Assembly (NCBI GenBank): GCA_947650285.1 | Contig: CANTFL010000086.1 | Coordinates: forward strand, 1 to 64,000 | Source of the DNA: Hyaloperonospora brassicae | Taxonomy: Eukaryota; Oomycota; Peronosporomycetes; Peronosporales; Peronosporaceae | Direction of reading: 5' to 3' | Length of the DNA: 64,000 bases | Part shown: one piece after another, positions 51,726 to 62,786 of the stretch | Layout: every line of letters begins with the position of its first letter | Numbering within the stretch: the first letter of the stretch is position 1 | The notes under the pieces: model-generated | The model's database searches: none | Told to the model about the DNA's origin: nothing | What the model saw: the letters and a program-made list of their open reading frames with translations, nothing else | Position numbers and translations under genes: made by a program

Positions 51726-52860
51726 CCATAAGTGACGTCTTATAAGTTCAGATCGAAAAAGCCAGTGGAAGCCGGTCAGAGTGACGTCGCAAAATGGATT
51801 TAGACACATTTGGCATTTTGGTACTATTATGGACTTTTCAGTACCAAAATTGGGTATTTGGTACCGTATTTGGATTTTGGTCCCTTTTTGATGTCTAGGT
51901 ACGATATCGGGAGTATTGGCGCTATCTTTGGGGTACAGATCACGAAAGTTCGACACGTGTTCAAGGGAGCGGTCAAGCTTAGAGGGTAAATAAGCTTGGA
52001 TGGTGACCTACAGTTTGGAATAGGCTTAAGGATAGGATGACTATTAATTTGGTTGGATAATAAAACAGTTACCGTTTTTACATATAAAGCACGTGGCAGA
52101 CTTCTCTTCCGGGCAGGATATTTGGCCTCCCGTCGATCAAGAGACTTCGACGCGCCATGTTCCTTGTACCTACCTTGGATTGTTTGGTCAAGGTGGGATT
52201 AAGGTAACTCAACTCAACTCAAGCTGCTAAGGTAGCACCATACAGCGGTAAAGGAAAAGGATTTTGATTACAAGATCGCGAGACGGCTCAAGTGGTCAGA
52301 AGATCTGGACAAGAAGCTCAGAACAGGATCGAGTAAGATCGAAGCCTTCCACAAGGCTGAAAGGCACGTTTCATTTTGGCGAAACAAGCAACCGATCTGC
52401 CCACATTGTGCACTTCCGGCAAGATCGGCCGATCCCGAGACCAGATCGGACCGATCCCAACGCAAGATCGACGCAATACTACTATTTGCTGAGTGAAGAT
52501 TTCCGCACATCAAAGACCCCGACCCCGAGGACCAATCGAGATCGGTGTGATTCAAGATCGAGATCGAGACGTTTCCAGATATAGATCGCCGTGACTCAAG
52601 ATCAAGATCGCAGAACCCCTGTTCGTGGTGTGAAGATTTCCGCACCGGAAGCGAACTCTCAACCCCAAACGCTCAGCGAGATCGACATCTACCAAGACCA
52701 TTACGAAGACCTCAAGCCAGACCAACCGACGGGTACACAAGGTGAGCACAAGGCCATACAACAAGGCACAGATCGGAGTGCCCCCTCCGTGAGTCGGCAA
52801 GTCTGGGCAAGTGAAAGATCGACCCTCACATCTGCGAATCTGTGAAATCGACTTCACTAA
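51726..52860. other. Inserted block of unknown identity, right arm, GATC-rich
   Basis: Continues the block begun at 43371, on the far side of A3. 51805-51900 is a run of GGTAC- and TTTTGG-containing short repeats. 52183-52235 has ACTCAACTCAACTCAAG. From 52264 to 52830 the tetramer GATC occurs about 19 times in under 600 bp, far above chance. A 106-codon frame there (52264-52584) is rich in Arg, Ser and Asp only because of that repeat. No gene recognised. It ends where the B4 integrase resumes at 52861. Confidence 0.4.
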
Positions 52861-53270
52861 TCGAATACCAGTATTTATGTCAGCGTCTTTGTGAAACCGA
52901 AACACAAAGCTCGTGGAAACGGCCATCCCATATTCTGCCGGCACCGGCAGGGATTTCAACGGTGCACGGGATGAAGGACTAGGCTTCACCCGATAATAGA
53001 CCTCGCAAGAACGAATGTACTTGCGGACGAACTGATACTGGCGGGTCTAGTATAAGTTACGACTTACCTGAAGGTAAGTATTGTCTCTACGACGATGCCC
53101 GCCTGATGGCGCATCGTGACATTTGAAATTTATGCGCAAAGGTAAATTATCATTATCGGGAACGACGACATGAGGAGTGCCGTCATTAACTTATGTGTAA
53201 TACAACAGAATACTGAGATTTGTAAATCGATTCAAAAAGGAACGGTATAGATCCGGCAAATCTGTCAAGG
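52861..53270 (-). pseudogene. B4 integrase N-terminus relic
   Basis: Scraps in shifted frames: 'VKPSPSSRAPLKSLPVPAEY' near 52980-52910, 'SFVFRFHKDADINTGI' where B2 has 'SMDFFFRFPEAAYKNNGI' (the first catalytic Asp position reads Ser-Phe), and a damaged zinc-finger stretch near 53000-53180. Inactive. Confidence 0.7.
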
Positions 53271-53399
53271 ATTTCCAGGATGGGTTCGCAAGATGCCCCA
53301 ATAAACGGAGAATATCCTTATCTCCTGCGTATTGCTTCCGCGCGTCGGCGAGTAACGTCGACGACGGCACGCTGACTGAATACGCTGCAACAGTGAGTA

Positions 53400-54819
53400 A
53401 GGCCTAAATATTGACGTGTGGAGTCGGCTTGAAATCGGGCCGACGTGATAGCGCATCAGCGACGATGTTCAGTCGTTCTGGTTTGTACTTCACGGAGAAG
53501 TTATACTCCGCGAAGAAAGACAGCCACCTCGCCATTCTTTACGAGATGTTTGGACTGTTTACGGCCGTGCGTAGTGAAGCATGGTCCGTATATACGATGA
53601 ACGGCCTATCTACGAGGAGATATACGCCAAGTTCAGCCAGTGCGTACTTCATGGCAAGGCGTTCCTTGTCATGCACTGAGTAATTACGCTCAGCTTCTTG
53701 CAGCTGACGCGATTGATAGCAGATGACGCGCTCCGCGCCATCTGCGTCGAACTGCATCAACGCAAAGCCGATCGCAAAATTGCCGGCGTCATAAATCACG
53801 TGAGCGGGTCTGTCTTGATCTGCAATCGCCAATACGGGCGATTGCATCAAGCTTTGCTTGATACCATCGGAGGAACGCTGGCACTCAGCGTTCCATGACC
53901 ACTTTACAAATTTGTTGAGTAAACAAGAAAGATGCACAGTCATCTCGGCGTAGGTGCGAGGGTACTGTGCAAGTACGCTGCTAGGCCGAAAAACTTACGA
54001 GTTCCCTTGACATCGGCTGGCACGGGCCAATCGGTGATCACCTTGATCCTTTCGGAATCAGGGCCTACGTCGTGTTTACCCACGATGCACCTAAGAAGCG
54101 GTATTTTGCTAGCCGCTAATATACACTTCTTGAGGCTGGCGTACAACTTATGCTTGCCCATAAGTTGAACAACCTGACGAACGTGAGTTCTATGTACTTC
54201 AACGTCCAACTTTCCGTTTAAAGCCTGGCTATGAACGAACACATCGTCAAAGTAACTCGGCGCTAAATCCCGCACTGGTGTCAACCAGAGTTACACATCT
54301 ACTAAATGTTGAAGGGGCAATACTCAGCCCCTCTAGCCTCACTAGCCACTCCCGCAGCATGCCGCTCGGGGTTCTCACTGCTGTGTACGGGATGTCCCGT
54401 TCACGCATGAGGATCTGATAGAAGCCATCCATCCTATCGATGGACGAGAAGATGGTACTCTTTGACATACCATCAATGATCACGTACTTCCTTGATATCG
54501 GCGTCTGAGCCGGTACCGTTGCAGTATTCAACTTGTTGAATGCGTGCACTATCCACAATTCTTATGTGGCCTTTCGCACACAGAAGGTCGCAGAGCTGTA
54601 AAGGAAAGTTGATTCCCTCACATGACCCGTTGCCAAGCGATCGGTAAAGAACACATCGATCGCTAGTACTTGTTCGCGAGGCAGTGGACACTGCTTCATG
54701 ACACAGTACTTCGAGCCCGGTTTGAGCTCGATCTCATGGCGAGTGCCTTTGTCCTTAGGCAACTCGCAAGGCACAGATTCAGGGAATACATCCTTAAATT
54801 CGATCAAATCCTTATACAA
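53400..54819 (-). pseudogene. B4 RT and RNase H relic
   Basis: RT N-terminus at 54819-54562, palm at 54558-54247 (identical in protein to B1 and B2), YFDD at 54284-53940 ('APSYFDDVFVHSQALNGKLD') and RNase H at 53943-53539 ('HVIYDAGNFAIGFAL', with Asp kept, and 'YTDHASLRTAVNSP'). The same frameshift between palm and YFDD is present as in the other B copies. Further stops follow. Confidence 0.85.
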
Positions 54820-56226
54820 AGGATTTGCCTGAAGCGACTTCCAAGATTGAGACGTGTATCGTTCAATCCGAGTCTTCTCATCGATGACGCTTCGTCCATC
54901 GATGAGCTACTGATAACTCGTTTGTTCTCAGTAAACACCATTGCAGACCTAATTTCGGTGACGTACGCGTCCTCTGCGAAGAGTATAGTGACCTACTTGA
55001 CTTTGCCAATGCGCATATCACATAAGAACATTTTAATCTAACTCTGGCAATTGAGTTATCTCCGAAGTTAACTTCGGAGGCACAATCAGATCAAGCGTAT
55101 AAGCGCCTACGCTTGATCCGTCATTGACCAAGACGTTCAACGTCTCGTTTCTTCCTGGAAACTTGCTTCCACAGGTTGCTGAGGGCCTGATCCTTCAGCA
55201 AGTGAATCTTGAGTAAAGTCTTCCTCAAGTACGTGGGGACTTATTCCCTCGACGTCTTCTGACTGTGGCTGTGCAACCACAGTCAGGCACCGATTCTCTA
55301 CGGTCGACTCTCAGTCGACCTAGGATGTCCATGTTGCCCTTTGAAGGCAACAGGTTTCTTTTGTCTGGGGGATACTGCATTTGTATGCGTAGTGTACCAT
55401 CTTGTGACATCTATGGCATCTCAGCAATCGCTTGTCGCTCGCAGGGCGAGGAATCTAACCCTCGACATGAGAGAGGTCCATTGGTTCTGGAACTTCGACC
55501 GCTGATCGTCTCTGTGGACGATAGGAGGTCAGCGTAGCATGGACCTGTCTCACACAAAAGTGTTCCTGCTCCGCAGCATAGATTGCTTCTGAGAGCGTCT
55601 CCAGCTCTCCGAGGAACAAATGGTCTCTGACGGGACCATCGGCAAGTCCTTAATGAATACTGTGATCGACACAATTCACTTACAGGGTTCACTACCATGC
55701 AACTTTCAAGGTGACGCACATGTTGGGCGTAAGCGTGGACCTTACGCTTGCTCTGTTAGAGTTACAGGAGCTCTGATAGAGTCCTGAACTCTGCATTTGG
55801 CGGTTCAAACGTTTTGCTGATCAGGGTATTGGATATCCCTAACGACTCAAACACATTTGGGTCGTACAACTTGAGATTCGGAGCCTAATTCCTAGCGTTC
55901 CCTGCCAAGCACAACAGAGCAAATGCAACTTGCATTCACTCATCGTCGATAACAAGAGCCTCGATGGCACCGCTAACCTCGACGAACCATCTCAACAGGA
56001 AGTCTTCCTCGACTCCCTGGTACTTGAATATCTCTAGCTCTAAAGACTTCTGTCGACTCTCACGCTTCGACAGTACCGACTGAGACTGTTGTTGTCTCAG
56101 CATTTCAGTCCGCTGGTGATCTTGTTGTTGCAACAAGGTCACCTGCGCTCGCGGCTCATCAAGCTCTCGTTGCAAGAACTTGCGGATGACGGAATGCTGT
56201 TGGTCCCTATCTCTTGAGGATAGCAT
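54820..56226 (-). pseudogene. B4 gag and protease region, decayed
   Basis: Copy of 24580-25959 at an offset of 30267 from 54907 on, with the same gag fragment at 56226-55936 and the same stops. The first 87 bp (54820-54906) follow B2. No intact protease motif. Confidence 0.7.
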
Positions 56227-56284
56227 GACCCAAACAGTTTCTTCTCAAAGAGTCGAGCTCATTCGCTCGATCGCACTCCAAAAA

Positions 56285-56612
56285 CGACTAAGGCAAAGAC
56301 TTTAGTCGTGGTAAAAGTAAACCTGGTATTTCATACAATTAAATCCTGCAACTCTTGTTTCTCTGTTTGTCCTGACTCCATTATATTGATATATAACTAA
56401 TAGTATGATGGCGTCTACTCACCTCCTATTGCGCGCGTCTAGCAGCAAGAGGTGGGTTGATATAATCACTATCTCAACCAATGAGTAGACCCTTCGGCCA
56501 TTCCAACAATGTTACTGTGTTTCGCGATATAGTTAAAATAATATTCAACGTAATATTCTTTGTTAATATTTTGTCACAATGGTAACCACATTGAACGGGC
56601 TACCCCGTTACT
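56285..56612 (-). repeat. B4 5' LTR, truncated
   Basis: Identical in extent to 26018-26345, including the loss of its inner end and fusion to gag-derived sequence. A shared deletion junction shows it is a duplicate of the B1 terminus. Confidence 0.85.
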
Positions 56613-57227
56613 GCAGACGTGTTAAAATCAAACGTTCGTACAGCTTCCGATACGCACCCTCGATTCACTGTGTCATAAGCTCTTGATACGTCCAAAAGCA
56701 ATATGCACCAGCTGTCTCCCACGTCCACATTAGCCTCCACACGAGCTGTTGTCCTGTATGCCAGCATCATCAAAACCGCTTTGTGCACTTGGCTAACATA
56801 TACAAACCCTTGTTGGGACTCGCTTTTGATCCGCGATGGGCCGTCTGTAGTCGGGTTGCAAGTAATTTTGTTAAGAGTTGATAAGTGGTCTGCAGCTACG
56901 AGATTGGGCGATAATCCATAGCATTATCCGAGTCTTCTAATTTCCGCAGCGGTACGATGAGAGCTGTCGCAAAAGAAGCCGGCATCTCCGCCCGCAAATG
57001 ATCTGATTACACATCCTTTAAAATGCAAAAACAGTGAAAGTCGCAGTATCCTTGCAGAAGTCATTAATTGATCCATCCTGGCCAGCCACCTTGTGATGAT
57101 GCTGCATCACGACTGCCAGGTTGGATTTGTTGATAAAATGGCCTATCGCAACCAACTCCACCACGGAGCGGTGCTGCGTAGCACCTTCAAAGGTAATATT
57201 CCGTCAGAATAAACTAAGTAAGGTTCA
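56613..57227 (-). pseudogene. LINE relic, RT N-terminal part (copy 2)
   Basis: Duplicate of 26346-26960 with a handful of substitutions. It contains 'CILLLDVSRAYDTVNR' (56788-56600 frame) and 'DSDNAMDYRPIS'. The C-terminal half of the LINE is not present on the far side of B3/B4, in contrast to B1. This shows that the B-LINE junction was copied here by duplication and not by a new insertion. Confidence 0.75.
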
Positions 57228-57266
57228 TATCGGTGAATCGCATCAATTACGGTCATGCTCTGCTTG

Positions 57267-58767
57267 ACCCAATCTGGTGGCAAGTACATGGAACGGACTC
57301 ATCCCGTTACAATCTCAGTTTGCTTGTCCGACGTTGTAATGGGAATTTGTTCATGTCTAGACGAGGCGCCACATAAGAAGTCCCTAACGTGACGGCATGC
57401 GACAGGCGGATCACTCGTTAATTCAAGTCGTCGGACGTCGCTTCCGTGCGACAGAGGACCAGGTCAGAAGCATGCGACGCAGGGCGGTGAACGAGCTCTC
57501 GGCACTGTGCTACGGTCGTTGAGCACGTGCACGAGGACTCTGTGCAAGTTGTTCGTCAAAGGCATATCGAGCAACCAGGACGGGGCGAGCGCGCAGTTGC
57601 TGGACTGCTGGTCGTGCAGGTGCGGTGGCAGGCTCGTCTCGCGTACGGCCAGTGTGGGAGTCCGTGGGACCTTTCGATCGCTGCCGAGACGTGACTTACG
57701 CTAGTGGTCCGGTGGATGGCGACGCCCGTGTAGACCTCACGGCGACGTTCGTGCTGCAACTCACTGCGAGTATCGAGCGATGGTCGAAATAGACCTCTAT
57801 CGTGGCGTTTGGCTCTGTTCTGGATGGCCCTGACTCGGACAAATTGCTGCTCGTGTGTCAGCAGACGCTCGGCTGTGTGGTGAGCTGCTTTGAGTTGCAC
57901 AGCTTCGTAGCGCGGGGACATGGCGGACACATCGTATACTTTGCCGCAACTGTGAGCGGCACGATAGATGCATTGGTGGTAAGCCGTTGGCTGGACCGAT
58001 GCAGCACATGCTCGAGGGATGGAACAGGCGTCGCGTGCGTCCCACAACGTGTGTGTCGCCATCTGCAACTCCGCAAAGGTCACTGACGAGCCGTGGAGCT
58101 ACGCACATGCTGAGTCCGAACTTGAATGCGCTGCTTGGCAAGACGACCCAGATCTCGAAAGGCCCGATCGTAGCGGAGAGCAACTTATGCGGGTCACCCC
58201 AGTACGAGACGTCGAACGTGTCGGTGCGGGCTGCAGCTGACGTGACAAACCAGCCATGGTATCGTGATGCGTCTTCCCACGGTGCTGCAGCGTCGGAACA
58301 GATCGCCAAAAAAGGTCGACGGGAGCGCAACGAGCGAGAACGTCGTGACGTCTTTGTGGAGAAGTGGCTGAGTGAGGCACATCTCTGATGGGGTTCAGCA
58401 TCCAACTAACCACTGGCGAAGTGTTCACCAGTACGAAGTTGATCGTCATGAGCTGTTGGCGATAGATGACTTGTTGCGAGGCACAGTAGAGACATAGTAC
58501 GCGAGCAAACGATCTCATTCGAACTGTATTGTGGTAGCTGAGTCATTCGTTCGATGCTACCATGCGAGTTGAACACCACGCCGCGAGCATTGTGCTCAGG
58601 TCAATGATGGAGTGTGACGAAAGCGTCATTGACTCTTCACAAGTACCTGGTGCCTCGTGCTCGCCAGTACCGAAAAAGTGTAGTGTCCGTGCCTCGTTTC
58701 TTCGTGCTGTCGTCGTTTCGAAGATGACGGATGTCGATCACAAGACGTCCGGGGGAGTGTGCCGTTA
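57267..58767. other. Unassigned segment with open frames on both strands (copy 2)
   Basis: Duplicate of 27000-28500 with a small number of substitutions. The same overlapping frames remain open: 57556-58083 (minus), 57797-58405 (minus) and 57987-58388 (plus). Near 58470-58500 the copies differ by several small changes. No function recognised. Confidence 0.4.
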
Positions 58768-58800
58768 ACGCCAAGCCCATGTCGCCGGGAAACACCGACG

Positions 58801-59682
58801 TTAGACGGGATTGACCTTGACCTTCGACGGAGTTGACGCTGATGTGGTGGCTTCATCGACAACATGTCCCAAAAACTTCGAGAAGAACACGTCTTGTGAA
58901 AGCATCGGCGTGTTGGACTTCATCTGCTTTACAGCTGGAAAGATGTGCTCTTGGACCTTGAGAAGTTCATCCGTGGTCAGTTGGGAAACACGACGGGCGA
59001 ATGCATCATCACCACCGAATCCTTCAATAACGGTTTCGAGGAAAACAATCTCGCCTCGGCCCGGATTGGCAGCCTCACAAAAGTCCCTTAAGCCGCTGAC
59101 GGCTGCACTTCTCTGTTCTACGAATAGCTCGTCAAAAGACAAGCGGCGCAGGTCGAGTAGCTTATACACTTGAGACGGAGTCTTGCCAACTTCGACCCAC
59201 CCCGTCACCAATACTTTTCGGAGCAGCTCCAAAACGCCTGGCTGCGCCACAAGATATTCCTTCGTCTGAGCCGACTCCAGCGTCCGCATACCAAATATCC
59301 CATGCACCACCTCAAGATTCTTCTTCGCTTTGTAAGAAGAAATCAGCTCTCGTCCAAGTCTAGACGATCCAACCCACTGCTCCACGTAGGGATCCTCTAG
59401 AGTCAAACACATCCTATTAGGAAGAATGGATTGATCGACGCTCTCCGCCATCCCCACAAACTTCTGAAGTCCCAGCCAGAAAGATTCCAGTGTCTCCGGC
59501 ACCACCATCGTTTCTTGAGACCTCAAGACCCTGCTAGGAGAGGAGTTCTCGCCACCGGCGGCCAAGACAGTGACAGCAGGGTCTTGGTGTTCCATCGGCG
59601 CAGGATCCGCAGCCTCCGAGACGCCGTCGGGGCGTGGCAGGAGAGCGGACGAAGCCACAAGGGCAAGGGTGAAGACACGCAT
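58801..59682 (-). CDS. Secreted RXLR-type effector candidate 2, WY-like (293 aa)
   Basis: Paralogue of the gene at 28534-29397. Signal peptide 'MRVFTLALVASSALL', RVLR motif at residues 51-54, and the WY-like C-terminal part ('LVTGWVEVGKTPSQVYKLLDL') are almost unchanged. An in-frame ATG exists at 59772, but the start at 59682 is chosen because it begins the signal peptide and lies 36 bp from an initiator-like TCACTTT (59718-59724), which the longer form would place inside the coding region. The central cassette (59211-59430) differs strongly: 'DPYVEQWVGSSRLGRELISS' here against 'SEIQGWLRRSQRGEKVIVSF' in effector 1. Both genes are intact while surrounding DNA has decayed, which hints that both are kept by selection. 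Confidence 0.85.
   Translation of the reverse strand: MRVFTLALVASSALLPRPDGVSEAADPAPMEHQDPAVTVLAAGGENSSPSRVLRSQETMVVPETLESFWLGLQKFVGMAESVDQSILPNRMCLTLEDPYVEQWVGSSRLGRELISSYKAKKNLEVVHGIFGMRTLESAQTKEYLVAQPGVLELLRKVLVTGWVEVGKTPSQVYKLLDLRRLSFDELFVEQRSAAVSGLRDFCEAANPGRGEIVFLETVIEGFGGDDAFARRVSQLTTDELLKVQEHIFPAVKQMKSNTPMLSQDVFFSKFLGHVVDEATTSASTPSKVKVNPV
59211..59430 (-). other. Variable cassette of effector 2 (220 bp)
   Basis: Counterpart of 28944-29145, 18 bp longer (six codons), in frame. DNA is not alignable by eye, yet the protein keeps W-x-x-S, G-x-x-x-I-x-S-Y-x-A-K and F-x-M-R. The borders with flanking near-identical DNA are abrupt. Confidence 0.85.
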
Positions 59683-59717
59683 AGTTGGACAGATCTCGGC
59701 ACGAGCAGTGCAATCCC

Positions 59718-59724
59718 AAAGTGA
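59718..59724 (-). promoter_or_regulatory. Initiator-like element of effector 2
   Basis: TCACTTT on the minus strand, 36 bp upstream of the ATG at 59682, at the same place as in effector 1. Fits the oomycete initiator YCAYTYY. Confidence 0.5.
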
Positions 59725-61024
59725 CTGTGCGGGAACGGACACAAGAGCTCGCGTACTTACCGGTCTCGACACAGAGCCGTATCATGGGAAACGGTCCTCC
59801 CATCACCTGGTGTGGGTTTTCTTCCCCGACCCTTTCGATGGTTGCAGTCAGGGTGTGCTCTATGTACGTGCGACACCTCACTTTCGCAAGCTCGCCACAC
59901 TCGAGACTGCCAACACGTGGTACACTGGAGCTGGTCCATTCTCTGACGATCGTCGTTGGTGACCGTTTTCTGGCACACGTACAGGATCTCTTTTGGCGGG
60001 TCGTGCTCAGGCGTGTTGCAAGAAGCTGTTCTGGAAGCAGATGTGATTGGATCAGTTGACGGGAACGCCAGCCGGCACACAAAGAAAGACCTGCACGTCT
60101 TGTGGTCGAGTCAGTAAACAAGCTCGGACGGGCACTGCCCAGGCCCTACAGTAAGCTCAGTCGCACGACATCGCACGCCTGACGGAAGTGCGTGGCCCAC
60201 CGCGTCAGCATCGATACCTCCGATCCAGCCACATGAACAGGTGCAGACACAACAGACTCGAGATTTAGGAAGATGTTCCCGTGCACTCAGCGGCTGTCAT
60301 TTGTTGGACGAGAAGCATGTACAAACGAAGGTCTTTTTGGAGGGTGCGCCCAGCTTACGGTACGAGACCGTGCCGGATCCAGGTGGGACACGGTCCAGGA
60401 TCAGCTGGACTCGGAAAGCCAGTCGGGACGCAGAGATCCCGACGTGTCCGGCGCGCCGCTTTTTGCTGTTCGGTCTGGCTGACTTACTGCCCGGTCGCGA
60501 CCTGATGAGAAGTGCAGAGAAGCAAGACGGCACGTGCACTCGTCAAGAACGCCGCAGACGGGGATCAATGTTCTCGACCCACTGCGTTGAGCCGCGTCAC
60601 GCGTCGCGACCAAGCACCCCGTGGAACGCAGCCTGAGGAATGCAGGCGTGGTGATAGCATTTTTAGCAGCGAGTTCATGGATGTTGACTTTCTTGTTTGT
60701 CTTGTGTGAACTGTGCTTGCCCACCCCAATTGGTTGGACGATGTGTTATCTCAATCGTTCATGTGGTGGCCGGACGACAAGCGTTTTGGACCCGCGAAAG
60801 CTCGACAAGCGTTTCGACCTGCTTGTAGGAAGGATGATACAAACGGAGGTCGTCTCCATCGTCGAGGCACCCAATGTGGCCAGACCGCGAAGCATACGAC
60901 CAGCATTGGTTTGGCCTACACATGAGCAAAGTCCACGATAGAAAGACATACACAGATGCTGTTGTGTTTCGCCATGAGCTAGTTCGCGCACCTCTTCGTT
61001 CAGCAGTGCACACTATGCTCAGTA
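59725..61024. other. Effector-flanking DNA (copy 3)
   Basis: Similar to 29440-30592 but more diverged from about 60170 to 60290 (for example CGTGGCCCACCGCGTCAGC). The similarity ends near 60878, and the last 150 bp before A4 are unique. No gene recognised. The open frames that span the first copy are broken here by indels, which supports a noncoding reading. Confidence 0.5.
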
Positions 61025-61507
61025 GCAAGCGGAGCTACACAGCCTTTTAAGTCAGATGAAGACTTAATGCTCTTACGAGCAACTTTGGTTCTACGAACCC
61101 GACTCAGAGAGTCAACAAGCTCAGAGAGCTTACGGTCCCCGTTCCTAAGGGACCAAAAGATTCAAAAGAATCACAGCACAGAGTGCTCAGGAGCAGCTAC
61201 CTTCACAGGTATTGCTAGCTCCTACCAATCAAAGACGCCTCGTAAGGCACGTGTCTTTCAGTGATCAAAAGGGGAACTGAACTTTATCCTTTTTAACCTT
61301 GAAGAACACCATAGAACAACGTACTTAACCTAGTCACTAAGGTTCAAAGTAAAAACTCTCTAAAGATCTCGTAATCGATTGTTGACAGACATCAGTCTTC
61401 AACAATTGATACACTTACTGTGTTCTACTGTTACTTTACAGTATACCCCTTCTCTTGTGTGCACCACACCTATCGTCGACTACCAGTCGACGTGTAACCC
61501 CGTTACA
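61025..61507 (-). repeat. A4 3' LTR (about 483 bp)
   Basis: On the plus strand it ends CCCCGTTACA at 61507, next to ATCTCTTCCGCC. It contains the hairpin GTCGACTACCAGTCGAC and the mini-hairpin cluster (AAGCTCAGAGAGCTT and others). Closest to the A3 3' LTR. Confidence 0.85.
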
Positions 61508-61613
61508 ATCTCTTCCGCCAGACTGACGTTACCACAAAACGTCAATCGAAGTCCTCCTCGAAGAGGGCGGTTTGTGTGCGCTTCAACCTCGCGGTGGCAA
61601 AACACGAAACACC

Positions 61614-62786
61614 ATGGCATCGCCACCCAACGAGTCTCGGACTCATTCCTACTACCTCGGTCTTGATGAGGATGTGGACTATGGTAGTGACACCAGTGTC
61701 CTTGGAGATGAAGGGATATCGTCCCACTCCGCTGTATCTGAGGCTCGACCTCTATCAGCACCGAATTCGTTCGTTAGACTTGGTGCTACCACAGCGCCAG
61801 GGGAGCAGCATCATACAACAGATGCAGATGAGAACATCATCACAAACCCGCTCGACGAGCAACAGGAGTTAACCGTCCAGCGTGAGGAGCGTGCTCTACG
61901 TCGCACTCATACCCAGACGGTTATTCGAAACCGGAGTGGTTACGTGTTTGCAACACCTGACGTGGATGCAACGCCTCCGTCAAACGGAAGGCCGTATCCT
62001 TATAACATTAGCCATTTGCCCAGAGGCTACGTCGCCAGAAGATATAGACTATCGTCAGGCTCTAAATGAGATATATCTCGAGCCTTACTTGACCACTCAA
62101 GGTCAGTACCGCGCGCATCTTGAGAGCTTGTCTCGTGGTGTCTCGATTTGACCGATTATGGGCGTGCCCATCTTGTTGTTTGCTGGCGAACTGTCCGAGG
62201 AGGAGGACAATCAGGTAATCCGTTGGGTGTATCGCAAGCGACACCTTAGCAGGGTGCTAGCGCTGCGGGCCAGCGCCGATGTGGCCTATGTTGGCTGGAA
62301 CGAAAGCTTCGGTTCGAGTATGCCAAACTCAAGACCAGAGGCCAGTTGCGTACATGTACGCGTTGTGCTCCTGCTACGATGGTAGCCACGGGTCACGACC
62401 CTAATGTGCGGAGCAACACACGACCCCCCACCACTATTGGTGAGAAGTATTCTCGTTCCCAAGGCGACCCTGGCCACGATGTTCAAAAACATCCACAGCG
62501 TATGGTCAATACTGCCGAAGGGGTAACTCAAACTCCCACGAGTTCTCCGACTCCGGGTACCCTCGCCACTTCACCAGATACTGGTATTGGCCACGACGAC
62601 GACGTCGTTTCAAGAGTCGCTCCGCATGGAACTGGTGGTTCCCTTGCTCATCGAGCAGCGTCGGTGGTGGTCGGGGTACCGAAGGAGGAGCATGAGAAGG
62701 TGCTTCTCGAGCTGAGTGGTCTCCGTGAGACATTGGGTAAGCCTTATAGTGCGTTTGACGCGATGCAAGCCCGTGTTCAGGAGTAG
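61614..62786 (+). pseudogene. A4 antisense coding region, least interrupted N-terminus
   Basis: ATG at 61614 in the context CACCATGGC. The N-terminal frame reads through the place where A1 and A2 have TAG ('QREERALRRTHTQTV'), showing that the split in those copies is secondary. A shift near 62030 moves the reading ('SPEDIDYRQALNEIYLEPYL', 'TQGQYRAHLESLSRG'). A TGA follows, then 'GVPILLFAGELSEEEDNQ' and 'WVYRKRHLSRVLALRASADV' (62158-62300). Another shift leads to 62346-62786: '[20 protein letters not shown]' and, without the TAG of A2/A3, '[20 protein letters not shown]', ending at a TAG in the helical segment. Parts and order equal A2 and A3 with different breaks. Confidence 0.62.

Larger units (their letters stand above)
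52861..56612 (-). mobile_element. Ty3/gypsy element B4, right part, mosaic
   Basis: Minus-strand family B sequence from the integrase core start through RNase H, RT, protease and gag remnants to a truncated 5' LTR. It starts at the integrase position where B3 stops, so B3 and B4 together make one element. 54224-54906 matches B2 (35557-36244). From 54907 rightward it matches B1 (24573 onward), through the LTR and into the LINE, unassigned segment and effector. 52861-54223 is more diverged from both. Confidence 0.85.

Noticed and set aside
52264..52584. Arg/Ser-rich frame resembling an SR protein
   Set aside because: The composition is produced by the repeated GATCGAG sequence; no start context or conserved domain.
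59683..59772. Upstream in-frame ATG that would extend effector 2 by 30 residues
   Set aside because: It would bury the signal peptide and include the initiator element in the coding region; effector 1 has no equivalent extension.
61067..61264. 65-codon frame inside the A4 LTR, with similar frames in other A LTRs
   Set aside because: LTR frames vary in every copy and follow the mini-hairpin repeats; not a gene.
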